From Pseudomonas mandelii (GTDB taxonomy: Bacteria > Pseudomonadota > Gammaproteobacteria > Pseudomonadales > Pseudomonadaceae), in NCBI RefSeq assembly GCF_006438925.1, contig NZ_RCZA01000013.1, positions 297,219 through 361,218 of the forward strand: 64,000 nucleotides of DNA. Reading direction: 5' to 3'. This document shows positions 42,250 through 55,600 of this stretch, in pieces. How positions within the stretch are numbered: the first letter of the stretch is position 1; every line of letters starts with the position of its first letter. The translations under genes and the position numbers were made by a program. Under the pieces are notes generated by a model. The model did no database searches and was not told the origin of the DNA. It saw nothing but the letters and a program-made list of their open reading frames with translations.

Positions 42250-43284
42250 CTAGTATTTTTGTCGGGAAAGAGCTGGAACGGCCTCGATAGCCAAATCGCC
42301 GTCGATTCGGCCTTTAAGCCACCGATAGCTGCATTTTTCCACCCATTCGTAACTTGCCCACGAGCCCAGACCGATTGTCGCGGCACAAACGGCGAACATC
42401 ACGTAGGGATTGATTCCATAACGCTGTGCGATAAAACCACCCGCAGACAGCACCAACACGTGCATCAGGTACACCGAGTAGGAGCAATCGCCCAGCAGTT
42501 TGAGCACCCGGCTGTGCTTGAAATAGCGCTCGAGCGCCATACACGCCATCACCAGCACCGCGCTCGGCAGGCCCCAGGCCAACAACCGTGGCTGCGGCGC
42601 CAGGTAATAAATCGCCAGCAACGCGCCGACAATGCCCAGCAACGGTAGCCAGAAGCCGGGCCTGATCCAGCCGCGACGGTAAATCATGCCGATGGCGATC
42701 CCCAGCAAGAATTCATAAACAATGTCCGAGCGGTAGAACTCGCTGATCCAGCCGTAGCCGGTCCAGGCCTGACACACGGCAAACAGCAGCGCCGCGACGA
42801 TCAGCAGCCGAACCTGCAAGCGGAACAGCAGCGCCCAGGCAAACAGCACGTAGAAGAGCATTTCGTAGTTGAGGGTCCAGCCGACGTTGAGCGTCGGATA
42901 AATCCCGTAGCCGCCGGGGTTTTCAGTAGGAATGAACAACAGCGACAGCAGGAAATGCGACCAGTCGACTGTCTGATCCGGCAACACGGGCTGAGCGAAC
43001 ACCACCAGCAGCGCCATCAGCACCGTATACAGCCAATACGCCGGAACGATGCGGAACAAGCGATACAGCAGAAAGCGCCCCGGCGGCAGTGATTTGCCCT
43101 CGGTGGACAGGAAAATCACCAGGCCACTGATGACGAAGAAGATGTCGACACCCACCGCGCCCTTGTCGATGAACATCTGCCCCACCGGCCCACGGGCCTG
43201 GAAGTTGAAGAATATCTGCATGAAATGGTGGCAGACCACCGCCCAGGCCGCGAGCGCACGCAGTGCCTGTACTGAAATCAACAT
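42250..43284 (-). CDS. Acyltransferase 3 (OafA/YrhL-type) membrane protein
   Basis: A protein of 344 residues with about ten hydrophobic segments. The N-terminal MLISVQALRALAAWAVVCHHF holds the R...H pair of acyltransferase family 3, and GAVGVDIFFVISGLVIF is the next signature. Such proteins O-acylate surface sugars such as O-antigen or exopolysaccharide. The start is ATG 43284; the 13 residues from 43323 do not fit. No glycan cluster lies nearby, so the target is unknown. Confidence 0.9.
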   Translation of the reverse strand: MLISVQALRALAAWAVVCHHFMQIFFNFQARGPVGQMFIDKGAVGVDIFFVISGLVIFLSTEGKSLPPGRFLLYRLFRIVPAYWLYTVLMALLVVFAQPVLPDQTVDWSHFLLSLLFIPTENPGGYGIYPTLNVGWTLNYEMLFYVLFAWALLFRLQVRLLIVAALLFAVCQAWTGYGWISEFYRSDIVYEFLLGIAIGMIYRRGWIRPGFWLPLLGIVGALLAIYYLAPQPRLLAWGLPSAVLVMACMALERYFKHSRVLKLLGDCSYSVYLMHVLVLSAGGFIAQRYGINPYVMFAVCAATIGLGSWASYEWVEKCSYRWLKGRIDGDLAIEAVPALSRQKY

Positions 43285-43329
43285 CGACTGCCCTCCCGAT
43301 TCCGGATCTACAAACCACCGCAAATCCCT

Positions 43330-43419
43330 TGTGGGAGCGAGCTTGCTCGCGATGGGGCCGTCTCATTCAACATTGATGGCGACTGATCCACCGCTATCGC
43401 GAGCAAGCTCGCTCCCACA
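43330..43419. repeat. REPIN, GTGGGAGCGAGC family
   Basis: Inverted pair TGTGGGAGCGAGCTTGCTCG...GATGG and CTATCGCGAGCAAGCTCGCT...CCCACA between the acyltransferase and cti genes, both on the minus strand. Confidence 0.93.
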
Positions 43420-43470
43420 GGGTTCGACGGTACCTTCTGATTGGGACATCAGGCATCTATCAAAGGTCGA

Positions 43471-45753
43471 TCAAAGATTCTCGTACCGGTTCATGTCCAG
43501 CACGCCCTCTTCCACCGGCTCGGTCTCATGGACATACCGACTCAGGTCATGGAAGTAGAACCAGAACTGCGGATGGCTACGGCGAATCCCCCAGCGCTCG
43601 ACGATTTTTTCAAACCGATTGGCGTCCTTGGCGTTTTCCATCTCGTCCACGAACTCAGGCACTTGCTCGGCCGGAATGTTGAACATGAAGTTCGGATAGC
43701 TGCTGAGCACGCCCGGAAAAATGGTGAGCGTGTCGAGCCCCGGTTGATACCGCAGGGATTCACCGAGCAGGAACGCAACGTTACTGTGAGCGCGATTGCG
43801 CAGCAGGCTGTAGACCTCGCGCTTGCCACTCGCGGTTTCGATCCGCAGCAGGGTCGCTTCCGGCAACTGATCGATAACCTTCAGCCCGGCCGCCGGACGC
43901 GAAGTCAGGCGACTCAAGGCCTGCTCGGCGCTCTGCAAGGCCGGATCGATGTTCGGTCGCGAGCAATAAGCGCCGTCACAACGGTTGATCGGATCGGGCT
44001 TGGCGTTGAGGTCGCCGTAACGGACCAGTAACTGCATGGCGAAATCGCGTTTCGGGTCCTTTTTGTCCAGTACCAGCGCCGTCTTTTTGTCGTTATTGAT
44101 GGATTCGTAATCCAACCACATCTTGAACTTGCCGCCGCTCTGGTACCAATCGTCGAGGTAGTCATCGCGCGAATCGGCCGGCATCAGGCGCAGGAAATTC
44201 TGCTCGGCACCGTTGCGAATCAAGTCGAAATACAGCCGGGTTTGCGCCTGATGGGAGACGTTGCCGAACACGTCGAAGTTGACCGCCAACTGGTAATACG
44301 TGCGCTCCAGCAACGGGAAGTCGAACAGCCACATCGTTTGCGGCACGTCACCGATCAGGCCTTTGTTCACCGAGGCACTGTCAAAATGCCGGAAGATCGT
44401 CAGCAGCGCGTTGTCATTGCCGGCCCACAAGGTCGACCAGCTCGGCGCCGGCGCATCGGCGTAACTGTCACGGCGCAGCGCCTCGTACTCGTTGCGCTTG
44501 TTGCGGTAGTCATGCCACAGGCTCAGGACACTGCCGACATCGTCGTTCTGCCCCGGCATCGCCAGCAACGGCGTGGCCTGGCCGCGGTAGTTCGGATCAA
44601 TGATGTAGAGGTCGTGTTCAGGCGCCTGGAACATTGCCCAAAAGTTATCGCGGATCACGTCGGTGGCGATCTGCCCACGGCACACCGGGCCGCGAATAAA
44701 CGTACGGACGAAGTATTCGGCGTTATCGAGCATGAATTGATAACGCGCCTGGGCCGGGATCGCCTCGAACGTGGTGAACGGATTGGCCCGACGTTCCGGC
44801 CCGTAGCCCGGCAAGGCGTCGACCTGCCATTTGCCGTTATAGAAGAGGCTTTTGATCCGTGCCATCTTCGCCGCGCTCAGCGGGTAAGTGATGTGGGTCT
44901 TCTGCACAATCACGCCTTGCACCGGCCACAGGCGGTAATACACCTGAGTGCCCGGATCGTCATTCGGGCGGCGTGTATTGATCAGATCGATAGGCTGGCC
45001 AGTCGGCGTGCGCGAACGTACCCACTGAAAGAAATGCCCTGGCTCGCCGTCCTTGAAATAGAGGTGAGCGAGAAACCAATGCTCGAACAACCAGCGCCCC
45101 ACCAGGCTTTGCCGTGCGCCCGGTGCGTTGAGCAGGTTTTCCCACTGCACCACCTGCAAGGCTTCTTTGGCGCTCGGCACAAGGCCTTGCTCGTCAATCG
45201 GCGCGCCGGACGCCAGCCAACGCTGCAGCGTCTGGTATTGCTGATCGGTCAGGCCGGTGACCGCCAGCGGCATGCCTTCTTTGGGATGTGAGCGGGTGTA
45301 GCCGTCGAACTCGGCCGGCATGGCGCACGAGTTTTCCCGGTTCAGGCCCAGAACGATCTCTTCTGGCAACCTGGCATTGGGTTGCAAAGGAGTTTTGTGG
45401 CCCAACTCGAGCATCCGCGCCATCAACGCAGCCTGACTGCCCTGGGCATCGAGTACCGAATAAAAGCCCTCTTGTTGCCAGGCCCGCTTGCCAAAGGCGT
45501 CATAAAACAGCCGGGTCGGCGCGGCAGCCTGTCTGCGTTCGCCGTCGTAGACCGAAAGCTTGATCGCACCGCGCGCCGCCCCCTCACCGCTGCCCAGATT
45601 GAGCTGACAAGCGGCGTCATAGCAGGCATGGCAGGCCACACACTTTTCGGTGAAGATCGGTTGGATGTCGCGGCTGTAGGAAATGGCCGAATCCTGCGCA
45701 GCGGCGCCCCAGCTTAAAAACAGCAAAACCATGCTGATGACGCGATAAGACAT
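43471..45753 (-). CDS. cti: Unsaturated fatty acid cis-trans isomerase
   Basis: A protein of 760 residues with a signal peptide (MSYRVISMVLLFLSWGAAA, cleaved before QDSA) and a cytochrome-c-type heme motif CxxCH in EKCVACHACYDAACQLNLG. Periplasmic Cti converts cis- to trans-unsaturated fatty acids in phospholipids as a rapid membrane response to solvent or heat. Family text: MPLAVTGLTDQQYQTLQRWL and NFMFNIPAEQVPEFVDEM. The start is taken as ATG 45753 because it gives a clean signal peptide; ATG 45771 is possible. It diverges from metH, a neighbourhood seen in other pseudomonads. Confidence 0.95.
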   Translation of the reverse strand: MSYRVISMVLLFLSWGAAAQDSAISYSRDIQPIFTEKCVACHACYDAACQLNLGSGEGAARGAIKLSVYDGERRQAAAPTRLFYDAFGKRAWQQEGFYSVLDAQGSQAALMARMLELGHKTPLQPNARLPEEIVLGLNRENSCAMPAEFDGYTRSHPKEGMPLAVTGLTDQQYQTLQRWLASGAPIDEQGLVPSAKEALQVVQWENLLNAPGARQSLVGRWLFEHWFLAHLYFKDGEPGHFFQWVRSRTPTGQPIDLINTRRPNDDPGTQVYYRLWPVQGVIVQKTHITYPLSAAKMARIKSLFYNGKWQVDALPGYGPERRANPFTTFEAIPAQARYQFMLDNAEYFVRTFIRGPVCRGQIATDVIRDNFWAMFQAPEHDLYIIDPNYRGQATPLLAMPGQNDDVGSVLSLWHDYRNKRNEYEALRRDSYADAPAPSWSTLWAGNDNALLTIFRHFDSASVNKGLIGDVPQTMWLFDFPLLERTYYQLAVNFDVFGNVSHQAQTRLYFDLIRNGAEQNFLRLMPADSRDDYLDDWYQSGGKFKMWLDYESINNDKKTALVLDKKDPKRDFAMQLLVRYGDLNAKPDPINRCDGAYCSRPNIDPALQSAEQALSRLTSRPAAGLKVIDQLPEATLLRIETASGKREVYSLLRNRAHSNVAFLLGESLRYQPGLDTLTIFPGVLSSYPNFMFNIPAEQVPEFVDEMENAKDANRFEKIVERWGIRRSHPQFWFYFHDLSRYVHETEPVEEGVLDMNRYENL

Positions 45754-45908
45754 ATCCCTGGTCCCGATCATGAAAAAACGCCGCGATTCTACCGGTCTGA
45801 TCCTTGCACCAACATGAGCGATATTCATGCAAAACCGGGACATGCTCTAAAACCGCACAGGTTTGCTATTATCCCGCCCCTTCGTCATGGTCTTTCCGAG
45901 TAGTCCAA

Positions 45909-49619
<3,711 letters not shown>

Positions 49620-49626
49620 TAGTGGT

Positions 49627-49655
49627 CCCGGGAGTCGACTGGTGCGACTCCCGGG
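49627..49655. terminator. Hairpin between convergent metH and NEL-protein genes
   Basis: An 11-bp perfect stem, CCCGGGAGTCG and CGACTCCCGGG, with loop ACTGGTG directly after the metH stop. No T-run follows on the plus strand, so it may end transcription only in part. Confidence 0.6.
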
Positions 49656-49681
49656 GTTCATATAAAAGCTGCAGGTTGACG

Positions 49682-52600
49682 TTACAGCCCCACTAACGTC
49701 CGTTCTTTTTCAGACAATTCGCGCACCAACGTTCCTTGCTCGAAGAGAAGGTCTGCCTCTATCGCCTGCATGGCGGTTTTGTACTGCTCCTGCGCGCCTT
49801 CGCCGTAATTTGGATACGCCTCGTCTACCTCATGCTCTCTGCCTGCGAAACCCTCTCGCACCTGGGCGAACCGTTCAGGGTATTTGTCCTTCAAATAGTC
49901 GCTCCAGTACTTGCGGCCGACCAAATCATCAATAAATGCCGATGATTGTTCTGCCACGATCACTTCAGCATAGGCCGCATCCAGCATGGCAGGCGCAACG
50001 TTGCCGCTGTAGCGCATGCCTCTTGGTTGCCCCGGCAACTCAAGTCGCTCGGCAAGGCCGATACGATAGGCCAACCGTACTTCCGCCGGATCAGTTGAGC
50101 GGCGCTGTGCCTGTCGCTGGACAATGTCGCGGTTAGCGATTTCCTCGACTTTCCCAAGGCGAAACAGGTTCCTGCCAAGTCTGAACAAGACGTTGCCTTG
50201 TTGGCCCGGGGAAATTGACTTCGCGGTCTCAAATTCGAAAGCCTTAACTTCTATATCGCTGAACAACAGGATTTGACCATCAACACAGGTTGCGCCAGAC
50301 CTCGCCATTTCGAATATCGTATCCCTCAGACCTGCGTCGCTATCGGCCACCCTCAGTACGTTATGGACCCGCCGCACAAGATCAGCACGTCCCGTCAGGA
50401 AGTCTGTCGTACCTTCCATTTTGGTCAGCAAATTGAAGAAGAACTGATTGTTTGGCGCTTGCTCAAAGTCATTCCATATCCGTATCAATTCCTCTGAGTC
50501 GGCTGCTGACGGAGCGATCCATCGCTCACGAGCGTCAGTACCTGTCACCTCATCCATATCCACTTCTACGTCACTTGCGATCGAGTCATCGCTATCGCTG
50601 TCGTTAACGCTGCTGCTGTCGCTAGTGCTATCAAACCGCTCCAGCGCCTCGTCAATCTCTCCAGGCCTCCATCCCACTATCTCCTCGTCCTCCCGCACCT
50701 GATTACGCAGCATTAGCAGGCTCGCGCCATCCAGAGTTTCGTTGCTGGCCAAATTCGTGCCCGCACGCAATACCCTGTGTTCATCGGCCATCAGGACCGG
50801 CGGAATGGACTCGATCATGTTGTCGCGCAAATCCAGAGCACTGAGCGAGGGGAGCTGAAGCGCTCCCTGCGGCCAGATGATCAGGCGATTGCCACTCAGA
50901 TCGAGGGCCTGCAAACGGGTAAGAGGACTGATATCCAGCGACTCAAGCCAGTTTTCCGCCAGGTTCAATGACTCCAGGTTGCTCAATCCTGCAAGCTGAC
51001 GTTGGAGCTGAGGCGCATCGGAAAAACGGTTATTGACTGCCGAAAGTCGCTTGAGGCTGTTCAGTGAGGTAACGGACTCTGGCAATGCACTCAATGCATT
51101 GGCATTCAGCGCCAGGGTATGGACATGAGTAAACGCATCAAGGAAATCGCTTAGCCCCTCTTCTCTCAGATACACGTTGTTCAAGTTCAACGCACCGACA
51201 TGAGCGAAGTCGGCGGGTAGAGCCGGGAGATTGCCCAAGGGGTTATCGGACAGATCAAGGATATAACCTCCCGATGCGCTCTCCACGGCCTGCGCCCCGC
51301 GGAGGTTCTGCCTCCAGCACGCCATTATCCGGTCTGCCGCCTGACGGCGCTCGGTGGCTGCAATCCACACAGGAGGAGAGGATTCATCCACCTGCTGTGG
51401 CGGGGTTTCGATCCATGTGTTCAGGGTCTTCGTCAATGCCTGATGTTGTCTGTCCCATTTGGCCAATTGCTCATACAGGGGGCCAGCGCCGCCATGGCGT
51501 AACGTCAGTTCATCAATCATCTGTATCGCCTCGGCGCCTGGCAGATCCGGGTCAAGCCTTCGCAAGCGGGCTTGCGGGGTCAAAAGCGTCAGGTCATTGC
51601 CAGGGACAACAGGCAGCGGCAGTAACAAGTCCGGATTTTGTGCGACCAAAACCGGAAAGTACTCTGGCTTACCAATGGTAATGCCCGCCTGCAATCTGGC
51701 TCGGGGAATACCCATGGGTGTTTCGGAAGAAGTACTCGCCAGCAAATCGGTGCGGGCCTTGGCCGTCAATCGACAGCCAATCATATCGATCCTTAGAGCG
51801 TCGTGGCCGGTCAAGGCAGCCTCAGGAATCGTCGTGATCGCGCTGTTGTTCAACTCGAGCGTGCCGAGGCCGGACAAGTCCAACGCACCTTTTGGCCAGT
51901 CTTTAATGGCGGTATGACCCACACGCAGGGTCTTCAAGCGGGTCATGGCGCTGACATCCAGCGAATCGAGCCGGTTAAAGCGCAAGTCCAGGCTTTCAAG
52001 GGCAGACAACCGGTTCAAGCGTTGTTGCATACTCGGGGTAATTGTCAGGTGATTTCGGCTCAGCTCCAGATCAGTGAGTTTTCCGAGGTTGTCCAAAGCC
52101 GACGGAAGATCCTGCAGTTGATTGCCACACAGATCCAACTCGCGAATGTCGGTGAAGCCGCTCAAAAAACGACTGAAATCCTCGGATGAGGCCACCACAC
52201 CCGACATTTTCAGGGTTTGCACATGGGCAAAATTCGTTGCTGACAGCGCTGGCAGTTCAGGCAGATCGCCCAGCGCCCAGCCGGACAAATCAAGAGTCGA
52301 TGAAATGACTTGTCGCGGCATGACAGGCCATGGCCGCACCGTTGAAGGTCCGGCCTGAGGTTGCGAAGACTGCGCCTCCTCCGTACCGCCATAGCGTTTA
52401 CGCAGACCATCACGCCAGCACTCACGGATTCGCCGGGCAACGGATTCTCGTTCCCGAATGTTGACTTGCCGGCCATTGGCTCTTGCTGTTCGCTGCTGCC
52501 ACGCCTCCAGTTGCTGTCGCAATGCCTGTCCATCCTGGCGCAGTGCATTGGTCCGTGCCAGCAACGCCCGCCCTGCCAACCCCTCAGCCTTCATTCGCCC

Positions 52601-55600
52601 AAGGGCAATCTTCGAAAGCTCGTCGCTTGTCTCCAGGGCGTTGTATAGCGTGCCTTGGCAATAACGATCCAGCATCTGCCCGGTATCCAGCAAATGCGCA
52701 GGATTGTCGTGCACATACTCGTATGCCTTCGAGAAGTCCTCAGTGCTCAGCCTGGCCCAGTTGAGTTTCATGCCAGGCCACAGTGATTCATGACCGGATA
52801 GCCATTCAGGGGGAAGTGTCTTGACGCTTGAGTGAGCGAGATCCAGCGACCTGAGCTGCGGCAATTGCAGAGCGCCCTTCGGCCAGGCCTCTGTCGTTCC
52901 GTACACACTCAACGAATGCAGTTGAGTCAGGCGACTGACATCCAGCTCGCCCGCCATGCCAATCACGTCCAATCGTTGCAGTTGTGGCATGGCGTCTATC
53001 AGCGACTGGGCAGCTTCGGTGAATTCCGGACCCAGCGGCCCTACCATTTCCAGCTCACGAATACTCGGCAGTGCGTTTAGCCTCTCGGCCAGTTGAACCC
53101 TGTCGACGCCACCCTGGATCCTCAACCTTAGCGACCGGGCGTTGGGGAACTGGCGCACAAAGGCTTCCGGTGTCTGACTCAATACTCCACCAACGCTCAT
53201 ATTCAGATGTCTTACGTGAGGAAAGTTGCCGGCCAGTTCCGGCAAGCTGTCTGCAGCGCCCACGTCCAGATAAACACTGGCATCGCCATCGTAAATACCC
53301 CTCTGCTGCCAGACGTCTCTAATGTTTCGTGCGACTTGATAGCGAACAGTATTCCAGTCGTCGCTGTGTGCCCATTGTTCGAGCTGCGCCGTCAGTGCCT
53401 CGTATTCCCGGCCCCGCATGTTCAATAAATTGGCGATCTGCGTTTCGGTCATGCCATCCAGCGCAAGCTGGATGACCATCGATTCCGCCAACTCATCGGA
53501 GAAGTTCGGATAGACATCCCGCAACCTGGAGACCAACGAGGGATTCACCGTTGCTCCGGCACCCCGCCCGCTCAATGGGTAGCCGACCCTGCCGTCGGCC
53601 AGTCGCACCGGCGGACGGAATCGTGGCGTGGCGGCGTTGGGCACGAGGGTTTCCATCATCTGATCACGGTGGCCCATGGCATAGATGCTCAATGTCTTTT
53701 GTAACTTGGCACCCTGCGCCACATTGGGCATGCCCAACTGTATGCGGACGTCGTCCGGCAACGCATGCATGACCGAAGAGAAAAAGTTGTCGCCTTCTTT
53801 CGGCACGCTGTTCAACGCGTTTTGTTGCTGGTCGAAGGCCTGGAACTGGTTGGCTTGATGATGTTGATAGCCGTCCTTGACCAGGTATTTGACTTGCTCG
53901 GCCGTCTCGCTACCGATGCTGTCGAGCAGTTTTCCACCGCAATCGCCCTGACGAACTTCCAGTCGCAGGTTTTTCGGCCAGTCGGGGAGTTTTTCCAGGC
54001 TGTGCAGTGCCAGGCGCTGGCTGTCGGATGACGCCATGCTCTCCAGTTGCAATCCGGCCAGGGCCTTGTTCAGCCGAGTCACCCGGGCGCGCGCACGCCC
54101 CTTAAGCAACAGACTGGTGGGGAGTCGGCCGGTTTGTTTGATGTACAGCCGCTCCTTGGCTGTGGCATTGGTCAGTACTTCTTGCGCCGCGTCCGTCGAT
54201 AGACTGGGGGAAGTACGCTGCAGCGCCTGAATTTCACGCGTTGTTGCCTTGGAGTCCTGGCTGAGTTTGTCGAACAATGAAGTTTTGTTGCCCGAAAGCT
54301 GGTCGCCAAGCTGTTGTCGGAAAACCGTTTCACGCTCTGCCTCGACCCGCGCACCGTCACCCCCCAGCAAACGAACGATTTCTTCCTCATCCAGTGCCGC
54401 AAGCACTCGTTCGGGCAATTTCCCGGCAGACACATCCTCACGGGAAATCCTGATGCTCGGTTTCATGGGTGTCGACGCCTCACCGTAGCGGGACGAAGCA
54501 CCGCTCAGGCTTGCATTGTCGAACACGTCGATCACCCGCCCCTGCGGCCAACGCGGCATATTGATCACGTGCGGCAAGACGTCGTTGTAGCGGCTGTCCG
54601 GCACTGGCTGATCGAGACGAATCTGTTCAATCATTTCATTGAGCTGACGGTCGATCTGAAACTGCCGCAACGTGTCGGATAACGCTGATGGCAAGCGCAG
54701 GTTATCCGTATGGATCTTGCGCAGCACGTCGTCGTTAACGCCGCTGATATCGGCAATTTTCTCCAGCGTCGCCGCGTCAATACCGTCAGTGACCGGGCCA
54801 AGACGTCGTAACAAGGTGGCACGATCCCACTCCAGCGGGCGCTCGAAACGATGGCGCCACGCGCCCTCACCGTTGTGTTCAAGAACGGGGGAGTAAGCGT
54901 CCGGAGCCGTCGGGTGTTTGAGACGCCATTTGTTCAACCTGGGGTCGAAGGTTTTTTCGTAGACGTTACCGTCGAGCCTGATATAGGTCTTGCCGTCCAC
55001 TTCATACTGCCCAAGCTTGTTGGGCTTGAGCCCCGCCGGCAAGACCCTGTCGCTCAGGTAGGGCGTCAAGCCAGGCCGCCACAACTGTTCGCTGCCAAAC
55101 GGCAATTTGACCTTGACCAGGCCATCGACGATGGGTGTGGACAGCACTTTCGGCGCTTTACTGGCAACCGCGCCTACAGCCGCCATGAATGCCACGTTCA
55201 CGGCCACCGACTTCAAATAACTCCAGGCCTGATCCGTGTCCCCGATACTCCAGGCTTCAACCCCGTGATAAATGTCTGTGGTCAGTTGCACCGCCATCAC
55301 GGCCATCATTACCTCGCCCAGGCCAGGCACAAAAAATGCGGCCACGTTGAGTATGTTCAGCCCCCACTCGGCATAGCGGGCGAGTCGTTCATACCAGGCG
55401 TCATGATCGACCTTGGCCGCCGGCACCGCCAGTTGCTCGGCAGTCTCCTTGAGGCGCGTCTGGTGCCGCGTGTACAGCTCGCCGAACAGCTCCGTGTCAA
55501 AAAACTCTTCACTGATATCAAGAGCCGGCTCATCCCGGTAAACATTTTCGTAGACGCCGTCTATGTGCCCCAAGAGGGTCTGTTTACGGTAAGGGAAATC

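Noticed and set aside
45841..45908. Cobalamin riboswitch before metH.
   Set aside because: The 155-bp gap to cti is too short and holds neither the CCCGCAA core nor a B12 box. A TATTAT box at 45867 lacks a good -35 partner, so no promoter is claimed either.
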